NCBI GenBank assembly: GCA_021234155.1 | Contig: JAJEKV010000012.1 | Coordinates: 10,380,448 to 10,444,447, forward strand | DNA from: Isoetes taiwanensis | Lineage: Eukaryota; Streptophyta; Lycopodiopsida; Isoetales; Isoetaceae | Length of the DNA stretch: 64,000 bases | Reading direction: 5' to 3' | In this document: piece by piece, positions 11,906 to 23,241 of the stretch | Layout: every line of letters starts with the position of its first letter | Position numbering within the stretch: the first letter of the stretch is position 1 | The notes under the pieces: generated by a model | What the model was told of the DNA's origin: nothing | The model's input: only the letters and a program-made list of their open reading frames with translations | The model's database searches: none | Program-made: the position numbers and the translations under genes

Positions 11906-12250
11906 AGAGTAGCGGTGAGCTTGGACCCGGAACACCTAGTCTTCTCCACTCAAGGCGGAGCCGACCATGCCCCTTGTCCAAGTCTCCCCAAATTTTTCTA
12001 AACTAAATACATTAATCAATAAAATTACAAGAGTAAACGGTGAGCTTGGACCCGGAACACCTAGTCTTCTCCACTCAAGGCGGAGCCGACCATGCCCTTG
12101 TCCAAGTCTCCCCAATTTTTTTCTAAACTAAATACATTAATCAATAAAATTACAAGAGTAAACGGTGAGCTTGGACCCGGAACACCTAGTCTTCTCCACT
12201 CAAGGCTGAGCCGACCATGCCCTTGTCCAAGTCTCCCCAAGTTTTTTTTT
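11906..12250. repeat. Three tandem copies of a 125-bp unit with hairpin motif (type B)
   Basis: Units start at about 11917, 12042 and 12167. Each carries gagcttggacccggaaca, ctagtcttctccactcaagg, then cggagccgaccatgcc. The core CTCCACTCAAGGCGGAG (11944-11960, 12069-12085, 12194-12210) is a hairpin equivalent to the type A motif of the CACTA right end. The third copy reads CTGAG instead of CGGAG, which breaks one pair. Confidence 0.85.
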
Positions 12251-12900
12251 AACCTAAATAAAACATTAAAATTTTATTCTCCTACTCAAACTCAAATTCT
12301 TACCTAGAATGTCTTCGATTCTGAAAAATCGATTTCAAGAGCGACGATTTTGTTATTAGTGTACATGCAAAAAATAAAGGCATTCAATAATTAGAAAACT
12401 TACATAAATAAAGAAATAAATAAAAAAACCCCTTTTAAGCCTGATTTACATCAGACATTTAAGACCTCTAAGTCCATTTGGACATAAAAGCTATAAGTTA
12501 GATTCCTTGAGAGAAAGCTATAAGTTAGATTCCTTCACGAAACATTGTTATAAGGATTAATGCATGGTTATTCGCTAAAACTTTGAGATGTTGAGATAGT
12601 TTATGATAACAGTCTACATGTTTAAAACTATGACATAATATAATTTGGAAATTAATGTCTTTTGGAATTTGTATGTTGTCATATGATATAATAAAATAAG
12701 ATGCGACTATTTAGAAACTATATGACCAAAGAATTACTTTATGAACAATATATCTTCTGAAATTCTGAAAATTAAATGCTATGACCAATATTTATTTTAT
12801 GAACAATATATATATTTTCTGAAATTCTGAAAATTAAATGCGTATATGATTATCTTACTACATACATTACCTTTTAAAGCATATGGTATGATTAATTGCA
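12251..12900. other. AT-rich sequence, probably decayed PLE-unit body
   Basis: No ORF or known motif. It directly precedes the recognisable PLE 3' motif at 12940, so it is probably the diverged 5' part of that unit; this is inferred from position only. An imperfect duplication (about 12740-12775 and 12790-12840, tatcttctgaaattctgaaa) is present. Confidence 0.35.
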
Positions 12901-12934
12901 TAATTATATTAAAGAAGTTCACATTTCCAACCAT

Positions 12935-13588
12935 GTAAGGGTTACCTTATTGCTGTGGCTTGGGTTTTACCCTTGATGGATATGTGGGAATAGTTTACAT
13001 CTTGAACGGAACTGTAAATTGTATTTATGCATTTATAGTGTAAGTCTGGATGTAAATGTGAATAAGAAGAAAATGTGACTTCCATTAGTTAGAGTCTTCT
13101 AACTAACACAGCTACACTTTACATGGTTGATTATCTACATTGATCACTACGCCTTTATTGGGTGGTGATATCTAACAAGAGCTTCTCTTCTGCAGATCAT
13201 GATAGCATGAATATTATGCCTTTTGGATGAAATGAGAACTACCACATTCTAGTGGGTGGCCTATTGTGCCTTTAGTTCTCTTATTTGAATAGTATGGATA
13301 CTGGCCCAATGTGCCGTATCCTACATAATATATGGATATTGGCCCTGCGGGTCTTATCCTACTTCAAAATATAATGGGATTGGTCTATTACGCTAATCCT
13401 GTTTCAAAATATACTTGGATTGGCATATTATGCCATATCTAATGATGCATTATAATCTCTGAAATAAATCAGCCTAATAAGTATGATTCTTATAAGAGGT
13501 AGTAGGGCCCTTCTTCCCATGGAAGGGGGTCCTACACCTTTATTCCATGAGAAGAAGTGCCCCACTACCGAGGGAGGGTTGTGGGGGA
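12935..13588 (+). mobile_element. PLE-family relic: 3' motif, hairpin array and terminal fold
   Basis: Carries, in order, the TGTGGC stem-loop motif (about 12950-12990), a block ending aataagaagaaaatgtgac, an array of GGYYYATTNNGCC words (13258, 13302, 13380, 13425), and the terminal alternative-fold hairpin (13502-13535 plus its third arm to about 13565). GAGGGAGGG leads into (GAA)n. The same order is found in the 3.37-kb units at 18970-19880 and 22330-23240, to which this copy is diverged but alignable. Confidence 0.7.
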
Positions 13589-13735
13589 GGAAGAAGAAGA
13601 AGAAGAAGAAGAAGAAGAAGAAGAAGAAGAAGAAGAAGAAGAAGAAGAAGAAGAAGAAGAAGAAGAAGAAGAAGAAGAAGAAGAAGAAGAAGAAGAAGAA
13701 GAAGAAGAAGAAGAAGAAGAAGAAGAAGAAGAAGA
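13589..13735 (+). repeat. (GAA)n microsatellite
   Basis: About 49 uninterrupted GAA/AAG triplets between the PLE relic's terminal hairpin and the next pseudo-LTR. Long Lys, Arg, Glu or Leu/Ser ORFs across it are translation artefacts. Confidence 0.98.
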
Positions 13736-15467
13736 TTCTTCTTCATCTTTTGATAATGCTCTTATGATTTAGATATGCCTATGGAGGATGCAAGGGGTGC
13801 TCCTTTAAATAATTTAAATAATTTGATTAGTCTAATGTGTGCCTTGTCACATGATTCACATGGCGTAAATATAGTCCACATAAGCCCACTATAGAATGAA
13901 CTTGCCTAAAGTTGTTCTTTAGTGGTTTGTTGTTGATGTTGGATAAAGGTGAGCCACAAAAAAGTGGTACAAACATATGGTTAATTGGTTATTATTTGAT
14001 GGATGCAAAAATCTCCACTCTAAGTATTTTTCTTGGTATGCTAAGACTCTAATTTCTTAAATGTTGCAGATTGCCTTCAAGTTTTATAATATATTCATTG
14101 ACTTTATGAATCGTAATTTTATAAAGAGGTATTACAATAAACTTTTTCCTATTGTTTGAAAATTATGCATGCATGCACCTTTATTGCATGAAAGATGGAC
14201 ACGTGGGGATACATGCAAAATTGCTTTGCATGGCAAGGTACCTTGTAAGTTGGTCTAAAGCACTCAAGATATTGGGCACCATTTGAAGATGCCGAATTTG
14301 CTTTGCATTTATGGGACCATATAGGGCTCTAAAAAGATGGTGCAAACATGGTGGGATATTCTGCCATGCCACCAAGATCATAATAATGGTGGACGGTGGC
14401 ATTAAATACATTAAATGCTTTGATGATATGTAAAGGCCTTAAAATATTTGGACGTTTTGGACATTTAAGTTTTGGGTTTACCCCAATAGCATCTCCAAAG
14501 CGGCGTCTGTTAGTTTACTGCCGCTACTCTATTTCTGGGAAGAGCCGAAATGCCCAAGGGCGTGTATATCCTCGGCAGAAGGGCAGTAAGAGCCGTGAAC
14601 TCTGCTCCAAACGGACCTGCAAGGAATGACAATGATGGAGAGCAAACGAAGCAAGCTGCCGTGACCAGGAGCGACCAAACCCAGGTTTCAGATATTTATA
14701 TGCTTGTGTAGTCTACTTTTGGCTGTGATTCTTGCAAATACAGAGCCGAAAATGAAAGCTTTGCCATTCTTGGGAAGTATAAGAATTTTTCTTGATGAGT
14801 CTAGCCAAGAGTCATATAGAAAAGGGCCCTCCCTGATTTGCTTTCAGTGGTTTGAGTTACAATGGAGTGGATGCATGAAGACCAATGAGCTTCTGTGGTG
14901 CATCATAAAACGTGGATCCAAAGAGCTTCTAAAATGGATAATGAAACATGGTGAGATCTATCCAATACCAATGTATTGTTGAACAATGATTGTATGTGAA
15001 AAGATTGAACAATGTTTGATCGTTTATGAACGCTTGAGAAATGGAAGATTGTCATATAGCTCTATCTACATTTCAAGGTTGAATGACTACTACGTATTGA
15101 CAACTTAATGCTTCTGATATATATGACGTTTTGAATTCAAAATTGTGGAAGACTTCTATTGATGATTATGTTGACATTATTAATATTAATATGATGATTG
15201 AACATATTACTCTTGAAAAGGATAATTTAGTTGATTAATCATGCATGATTGTAGTTTTTTACATGGAGAATGATTTCAATGGTATTATGGATATTAAAGA
15301 TGTAAAAAATTATATGAACGTAAATTTACAAAGTTTAATGGTTTGAAGAGTGCCTGATGTGGCCTGGCTTAAAAACCAGCGTGGATATTTTGGGTTGTTT
15401 GCATCTTGAATGAAACTGTATAATGTAAATTGTGCATTGTATAGTGTATATCTGGATGTAAATGTAA
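13736..15467 (+). mobile_element. Solo PLE pseudo-LTR
   Basis: Bounded by GAA tracts on both sides. It holds a leader exon at 14550-14684 starting MPKGVY, like the full-length PLE, and a 3' motif at about 15350-15465 (cTGTGGC-type: tgatgtggcctgg, loop, ccag, gtggatat, then ctggatgtaaatg) that runs into (GAA)n. No coding body is present. This is what one pseudo-LTR of the 25.8-35.2 kb element looks like, considerably diverged. Confidence 0.65.
14550..14684 (+). CDS. PLE leader exon (45 codons) in solo pseudo-LTR
   Basis: ATG at 14550 opens MPKGVYILGRRAVRAVNS and continues for 45 codons to ...SDQTQ, ending CAG|GTTTC. The full-length PLE exon at 26515-26673 also starts MPKGVY, is basic, and ends CAG|GTTTG in phase 0. 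Conservation of start, basic character, donor and phase between diverged copies supports a real exon. No downstream exon exists in this solo copy. Confidence 0.55.
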
Positions 15468-15692
15468 AGAAGAAGAAGAAGAAGAAGAAGAAGAAGAAGA
15501 AGAAGAAGAAGAAGAAGAAGAAGAAGAAGAAGAAGAAGAAGAAGAAGAAGAAGAAGAAGAAGAAGAAGAAGAAGAAGAAGAAGAAGAAGAAGAAGAAGAA
15601 GAAGAAGAAGAAGAAGAAGAAGAAGAAGAAGAAGAAGAAGAAGAAGAAGAAGAAGAAGAAGGAGGAGGAAGGAAGGAAGGAAGGAAGGAAGT
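15468..15692 (+). repeat. (GAA)n followed by (GGAA)n microsatellite
   Basis: About 64 GAA triplets (15468-15661), then GGAGGAGGAAGGAAGG-type repeats to about 15690. It lies at the 3' boundary of the solo pseudo-LTR. Confidence 0.98.
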
Positions 15693-16320
15693 ATATTTTT
15701 TACAGACCACCACAAAGGCAAATACACGAAGGACATGAAACCACAAGTACAAAGAAAACAAAAATACATTGCATGGGTCGAAGCCGGGGAGCACCATGGC
15801 CTTGATTAAAAACCCCATCGGGAAAAACCGTTGCCATGATGACCACAGATTCAAAAGCTATGTTGCCGCAAAAAGCAACAAGCATACCTCCAACAAACGA
15901 GAACTTCAACAAACGCCCCGAACCAGAACCTCTTCACGCCTAGGTGCCGAGTAATCGGGTGGACTCATGCACGCCGCTAAACCTCCATCCTTCAATCAAA
16001 ACCAGGGCAAATAGATGCCGATGCGTGAGATCCCGTGCCGACCCCCGAGTAACTCGATCAAACCACTAGACCATAAGAGTCAGCCCGCAAAATGTAGAGT
16101 CCCAAAACCCCCATAGCAACGATTCGGCAGAAAGCTGCGGACCGCGGAGGGCACCGGGTTTGAAAACCAACGCGATCCACAAGCCCAAGCCGTAAGTCCA
16201 AGGCCAGTGGAAGGCCAGGGAAAACGCCAGAGAAGTCGCCTGAGGAGGTGCATCCTCCACTCGCTCCTGGGCCAAAGACCCCGCTCCATCGTAGGCTCCA
16301 AATACCACAAGCATGCTAAA
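15693..16320. other. Unrecognised GC-richer segment between GAA tracts
   Basis: Contains the string aaaaccccatcgggaaaaacc at about 15809-15829, a wording I associate with plant retrotransposon untranslated regions. No ORF with recognisable motifs was found. It interrupts the PLE cluster and may be a fragment of another retroelement. Confidence 0.35.
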
Positions 16321-16530
16321 GAAGAAGAAGAAGAAGAAGCATGCACCGTGAAGAAAAAAAGAAGAAGAAGAAGAAGAAGAAGAAGAAGAAGAAGAAGAAG
16401 AAGAAGAAGAAGAAGAAGAAGAAGAAGAAGAAGAAGAAGAAGAAGAAGAAGAAGAAGAAGAAGAAGAAGAAGAAGAAGAAGAAGAAGAAGAAGAAGAAGA
16501 AGAAGAAGAAGAAGAAGAAGAAGAAGAAGA
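16321..16530 (+). repeat. (GAA)n microsatellite
   Basis: A short GAA run at 16321-16339 and a long one from about 16358 to 16530. It marks the left border of the first 3.37-kb unit. Confidence 0.98.
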
Positions 16531-19500
16531 GAATATTCTTTTTTGATTCCTCAAATAATTGAAATGAGAAAAGAAAATCCAGACGATGTTATGCAAGAGG
16601 ATGGAGCCTATAAGGCCACATGAGGCAAAAGAATGTTATATGATTATACTTTCAGTAGTATGGGGTATGAACCATGCTAAGATGCAAAAATGCAACATGA
16701 GCTACTAAGAAAATTATGCCCTGTTCATCATGACAGATATTGCATATTGGGCTTGTTTTGAATATGGCTCTTTAGACAAATGATGGAGTCCCACTTTACA
16801 TGGAAAATCGAGAAAGTTCATGTGCATTGTGCAAGTTAGCTTCTAATTGCTAAGTGCCTATGGGAAGGAAGTGTCCCTTCAATGGTACACCACGTTATTT
16901 AATGCTATGGTGGAACCATGTAAAAAGGCAACTTGTGGACTTGTGGACCCCATAAAAAGGATGCTAAGATTTGGGGCTTCGTCTACTTTTAATAGATTGT
17001 TTGCAAAAAGCCAAGATTGTTTGCAAAAAGCCAAGTTTTGGTAAAGGCAAAAAGCAATAAAAGGGTTTACATGCTCAGAGATAGTCTACATAAAATAACC
17101 ATGGCGATTGCGGTGAAAAGGGCCGATTGTGGCTTTGTTCATTATTTGACTTTTTAATATGTGATTTTAGGACTCTGCCTAACAGAGGCTAAAAGCCAAA
17201 ATGGCCGTCTCTTTTTCTAAACTAGGAGTACAGTTTGATTAGCAATATTGTGGCGCAAAATGGCTGCACAAAAGAGCTTGGCGGATCATTTAGTGATGAA
17301 GAAAAATCGCGTGTGCATATGTAGATGCCTAGGCTTGGCCAAAACATGCATCTGAGTTCTAGCTTGGATCATGGCATACGTTTCCTGCTTGGGCTTTGAA
17401 GCTAGGCTGGAAGATGCCGTTTTATATTTGACTACTGGTATGAACTGCATCAGAAATGCCTGATAGCAGTGCTAAGGTATCAAGAAACTTTCGATGCCTG
17501 AGTTTTGTTAATATATGTCTTGAATCTTCAAAGATATTGGCTTTGAAACTCGTATTTAGATCTGAAAATACATTTTGCAGATCATAGAAAGTAGAAAAAG
17601 CTTGTATGAAGCATTTTTGGCAGGATGCCAAAGGCTAGTCTTGATGCCATATAATCTTTGAATCTCGGCAAGAAGAGCAAAGGCCAAGCTTATGAAGGTC
17701 TTGCCATGGAATCGAGGTAACATGTTCTATTCAAAACACTAGTATCATAATTATTCATACATTCAGCATGTGATTCATAGTGCTTGTTTCGTTGCATACG
17801 AAAACAAATATTTGCTTGTATCTATGTTGTCCCTGCAATAAGGGAATGGCCAGATCTATATATATATCTGTCTGTGATAGATAAAGCGCCCTTGTAATGG
17901 TAAAAAATATTTTTCTTTCTTGTCAAATTAATTTTTCCATACCGTATGATAAACATAAGAATGTTTAATGCGCATTTCAGAATATGTTTGCAAATGTTGG
18001 TATCAGGTCTTACAAAAAATCAAGTGGACCTTATGCTTTCCTACTTGGATAATGGAGCTTTGTAACATTTTTGGAGTCTTTGCAAAAAGGTTACTCTAGT
18101 CTATTTGCTTCAATATCATGAGCACTTAAACTATGTGTTGGTATCAATGTATTATATTTGATGGCAAACTATATTATGTGCATCTCATTTAGGGAAATGT
18201 TCAAAGCTGATTTAGTTCATTCTTTGGTGATACTTGGGATATGCCCATAGAATTTTTGCACAAAAATGAATTGCAATCTTTGAAACAATCTTTTAAAAAT
18301 CGATGGAGGATATTTAAAATAGTAATAATGTTATGTTATGCTATGAAATTGATTAGACTACGATATATCGAACAAATGATCAAGTTAACGGCTAGATTTG
18401 GGACTAATAAATTAGTTCTCGTCTAATGGGAATGCTTGTGATCATTTGGGAAATTCAAAATAACATACACTATTCGGTTTGCTTCTTTTCTAGTTAATGT
18501 CACCTCGGGGCAAAAGGATACAATTGGTGATCGGTGATAAACCGAGAGACCCAATGTACCTTTTGGCCCTTGCACATTTACCATTATCATGCTAATTGTG
18601 TATTGATTGGGCTGCAGTCTGGGTTCTCTCCTCTAATTGTCTCCATTTTCTTTGTTAGAGTTGGCGTTAACTTGGAATTGGAGTATTTGGATCCGTAAGA
18701 GATGGAACGATTTTGCATTTTGACAAGTGACACAAATAAGATATGTAGACAAATGTGTTTTATACAAGATGGCAAGTATACTCTCGTCTTTTTATACTCT
18801 ATATTTTGTCTTGATTATTACTTGAAAATTAAATGGAAAACTTTATACATTCTTAAGATTGCTATCGATTTGTTACATCTTGAAATTGATTAGTGAAAAA
18901 TAATTATTGTGAAATATTCTTTATGCATCTATTTTGCTATATGTGATCATAATTCCAACCAAATAAAGGTTACCTTGTCTTTGTGGCTTGGGCTTTACCC
19001 CCTTGATGGATATGTGGGAAACGTTTACATCTTGAGCGGAACTATATTTTTGTATTTATATGCATATATGGTGTAAGTCTAGATGTAAATATGTGAATAA
19101 GAAGAAAATGTGACTTCCATTAGTTAGAGTCTTCTAATTAACACAGCTCCACTTTATTTGGTTGATTCTCTGGTTCATCTTTCTAACTTCACATAGATGG
19201 GGTGATGGATTTGAGAATGATTTCAATATCTATGATATTGAAGTTCATATGAGATCTTTTATTTGGGACTAACAATATTACGTCTCTCATTTACGATGTC
19301 TGAAAAAAGACTATCTGGATACTACATTTCTTCGATCACGAGGTTATGTGGTGGTTGGAGAACCCCATAAGTATGATGTTCGGGGCCCGATGGATGTTTG
19401 AACGGCCACAAATATACTGTAAGCTTTTATACATCTATAGCTTCCAAAATTGCCTTTGGTCCATTATGCCAAGGCATGTACTTAAGGACTATTGTGCCTT

Positions 19501-19879
19501 TAGTACATTTAAACTTTAAATGCTGCCTATGGTCTATTGCGCCAAGGCTTAGAGATTCTGGGTCTATTGAACAGAATACTCTATGTTTCAAGATACTCTA
19601 TATTCTTATATTGCCTTCAATGGCCCATTGTGCTAAGGCATGTACTTAGGGCCTATTTGTGCTGTAGTACAACTCAAATTTAAATCTGACCTATGGTCCT
19701 TTGCACCAAGGCTTAGAGATTCTGGTCTAATGAACAGATTGTCTACTCTATGTTTCAAGATTCTAGACAAAGTAAGTTACTTTCTTCTGGTGTAAGGAAG
19801 TAGGACCCCTCTTTTTATAGGGGGGGTCCTACTTTCCTTATAAAAAGAGGTGTCCTACATCCCGAGGGAGGGATTGTGG
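16531..19879 (+). mobile_element. Non-autonomous PLE-like tandem unit 1
   Basis: First of three head-to-tail units; period is about 3.37 kb (units begin gaatattcttttttgattcc at 16531, 19916 and 23281). It contains a leader-ORF region (broken here by a small duplication near 16930-17035), an intron-like region with hairpins (about 18500-18580), the TGTGGC 3' motif (about 18980-19030), a block with aataagaagaaaatg, a GGYYYATTNNGCC hairpin array (19458-19707), the terminal alternative-fold hairpin (19799-19858) and GAGGGAGGG before (GAA)n. No reverse transcriptase is present. The order of motifs matches the full-length PLE, which suggests a non-autonomous derivative. Confidence 0.75.
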
Positions 19880-22800
19880 GAGAAGAAGAAGAAGAAGAAG
19901 AAGAAGAAGAAGAAGAGAATATTCTTTTTTGATTCCTCAAATAATTGAAATGAGAAAAGAAAATCCAGACGATGTTATGCAAGAGGATGGAGCCTATAAG
20001 GCCACATGAGGCAAAAGAATGTTATATGATTATACTTTCAGTAGTATGGGGTATGAACCATGCTAAGATGCAAAAATGCAACATGAGCTACTAAGAAAAT
20101 TATGCCCTGTTCATCATGACAGATATTGCATATTGGGCTTGTTTTGAATATGGCTCTTTAGACAAATGATGGAGTCCCACTTTACATGGAAAATCGAGAA
20201 AGTTCATGTGCATTGTGCAAGTTAGCTTCTAATTGCTAAGTGCCTATGGGAAGGAAGTGTCCCTTCAATGGTACACCACGTTATTTAATGCTATGGTGGA
20301 ACCATGTAAAAAGGCAACTTGTGGACTCCATAAAAAGGATGCTAAGATTTGGGGCTTCGTCTACTTTTAATAGATTGTTTGCAAAAAGCCAAGTTTTGGT
20401 AAAGGCAAAAAGCAATAAAAGGGTTTACATGCTCAGAGATAGTCTACATAAAATAACCATGGCGATTGCGGTGAAAAGGGCCGATTGTGGCTTTGTTCAT
20501 TATTTGACTTTTTAATATGTGATTTTTAGGACTCTGCCTAACAGAGGCTAAGCGCCAAAATGGCCGTCTCTTTTTCTAAACTAGGAGTACAGTTTGATTA
20601 GCAATATTGTGGCGCAAAAATGGCTGCACAAAGAGCTTGGCGGATCATTTAGTGATGAAGAAAAAATCGTGTGCATATGTAGATGCCTAGGCTTGGCCAA
20701 AACATGCATACAGGTTCTAGCTTGGATCATGGCATACGTTTCCTGCTTGGGCTTTGAAGCTAGGCTGGAAGATGCCGTTTTATATTTGACTACTGGTATG
20801 AACTGCATCAGAAATGCCTGATATCAGTGCTAAGGTATCAAGAAACTTTCGATGCCTGAGTTTTGTTAATATATGTCTTGAATCTTCAAAGATATTGGCT
20901 TTGAAACTCGTATTTAGATCTGAAAATACATTTTGCAGATCATAGAAAGTAGAAAAAAGCTTGTATGAAGCATTTTCGGCAGGATGCCAAAGGCTAGTCT
21001 TGATGCCATATAATCTTTGAATCTCGGCAAGAAGAGCAAAGGCCAAGCTTATGAAGGTCTTGCCATGGAATCGAGGTAACATGTTCTATTCAAAACACTA
21101 GTATCATAATTATTCATACATTCAGCATGTGATTCATAGTGCTTGTTTCGTTGCATACGAAAACAAATATTTGCTTGTATCTATGTTGTCCCTGCAATAA
21201 GGGAATGGCCAGATCTATACATATATCTGTCTGTGATAGATAAAGCGCCCTTGTAATGGTAAAAAATATTTTTCTTTCTTGTCAAATTAATTTTTCCATA
21301 CCGTATGATAAACATAAGAATGTTTAATGCGCATTTCAGAATATGTTTGCAAATGTTGGTATCAGGTCTTACAAAAAATCAAGTGGACCTTATGCTTTCC
21401 TACTTGGATAATGGAGCTTCGTAACATTTTTGGAGTGCTGCAAAAAAGGTTACTCTAGTCTATTTGCTTCAATATCATGAGCACTTAAACTATGTGTTGG
21501 TATCAATGTATTATATTTGATGGCAAACTATATTATGTGCATCTCATTTAAGGGAAATGTTCAAAGCTGATTTAGTTCATTCTTTGGTGATACTTGGGAT
21601 ATGCCCATAGAATTTTTGCACAAAAAATGAATTGCAATCTTTGAAACAATCTTTTAAAATCGTGGCGAGGATATTTAAAATAGTAATAATGTTATGTTAT
21701 GCTATGAAATTGATTAGACTACGATATATCGAACAAATGATCAAGTTAACCAGCTAGATTTGGGACTAATAAATTAGTTCTCGTCTAATGGGAATGCTTG
21801 TGATCATTTGGGAAATTCAAAATAACATACACTATTCCAGTTTGCTTCTTTTCTAGTTAATGTCACCTCGAGGGCAAAAGGATACAATTGGTGATCGTTG
21901 ATAAACCGAGAGACCCAATGTACCTTTTGGCCCTTGCACATTTACCATTATCATGCTAATTGTGTATTGATTGGCTGCAGGTACGGGTTCTCTCCTCTAA
22001 TTGTCTCCATTTTGCTGTTAGAGTTGGCGTTAACTTGGAATTGGAGTAGCTGGATCCGTAAGAGATGGAACGAGCATTTTGACAAAGGACACAAATAAGA
22101 TATGTAGACAAATGTGTTTTTATACAAGATGGCAAGTATACTCTCGTCTTTTTATACTCTATATTTTGTCTTGATTATTACTTGAAAATTAAATGGAAAA
22201 CTTTATACATTCTTAAGATTGCTATCTGATTTGTTACATCTTGAAATTGATTAGACTGAAAAATAATTATTGTGAAATATTCTTTATGCATCTATTTTGC
22301 TATATGTGATCATAATTCCAACCAAATAAAGGTTACCTTGTGCTGTGGCTTGGGCTTTACCCTTGATGGATATGTGGGAAACGTTTACATCTTGAACGGA
22401 ACTATATTTTTGTATTTATATGCATATATGGTGTAAGTCTAGATGTAAATATGTGAATAAGAAGAAAATGTGACTTCCATTAGTTAGAGTCTTCTAATTA
22501 ACACAGCTCCACTTTATTTGGTTGATTCTCTGGTTCATCTTTCTAACTTCACATAGATGGGGTGATGGATTTGAGAATGATTTCAATATCTATGATATTG
22601 AAGTTCATATGAGATCTTTTATTTGGGACTAACAATATTCATCTCTCATTTCGATGTACGTAAAAAGACTATCTGGATACTACATTTCTTCGATCACGGG
22701 TTATGTGGTGGTTGGAGAACCCCATAAGTATGATGTTCAGGCCTGATGGATGTTTCGGAACGGCCACAAATATACTGTAAGCTTTTATACATCTATAGCT

Positions 22801-23241
22801 TCCAAAATTGCCTTTGGTCCATTATGCCAAGGCATGTACTTAAGGACTATTGTGCCTTTAGTACATTTAAACTTTAAATGCTGCCTATGGTCTATTAAGC
22901 CAAGGCTTAGAGATTCTGGGTCTATTGAACAGAATACTCTATGTTTCAAGATACTCTATATTCTTATATTGCCTTCAATGGCCCATTGTGCTAAGGCATG
23001 TACTTAGGGCCTATTGTGCCTGTAGTACAACTCAAATTTAAATACAGCCTATGGTCCTTTGCACCAAGGCTTAGAGATTCTGGTCTAATGAACAGATTGT
23101 CTACTCTATGTTTCAAGATTCTAGACAAAGTAAGTTACTTTCTTCTGGTGTAAGGAAGTAGGACCCCTCTTTTTATAGGGGGGGTCCTACTTTCCTTATA
23201 AAAAGAGGTGTCCTACATCCCGAGGGAGGGATTGTGGGAGA
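19880..23241 (+). mobile_element. Non-autonomous PLE-like tandem unit 2
   Basis: Nearly identical to unit 1, beginning with a short GAA tract (19880-19917). It carries the intact leader ORF at 20246, the TGTGGC motif near 22340-22385, the hairpin array at about 22818-23065, the terminal hairpin (23157-23191) and (GAA)n at 23240. Differences from units 1 and 3 are mostly 1-3 nt changes at CAG/CTG sites. Confidence 0.8.
20246..20398 (+). CDS. Leader-type ORF of the 3.37-kb unit (51 codons)
   Basis: Starts MGRKCPFNGTPRY (a GTG-CCT codon pair precedes the ATG) and is basic. It runs in frame to a GTAAAG donor-like site at 20399, in phase 0, like the PLE leader exons at 14550 and 26515. The reading frame can also run on to 20515 if not spliced. 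The homologous stretch in unit 1 (about 16855-17045) carries a short internal duplication. Similarity to the MPKGVY leader is in position, size, charge and donor phase, not in clear sequence identity. Confidence 0.4.

Noticed and set aside
13483-16623. Long poly-Lys, poly-Arg, poly-Glu, poly-Leu and poly-Ser ORFs
   Set aside because: They are six-frame translations of (GAA)n microsatellites and have no other protein content.
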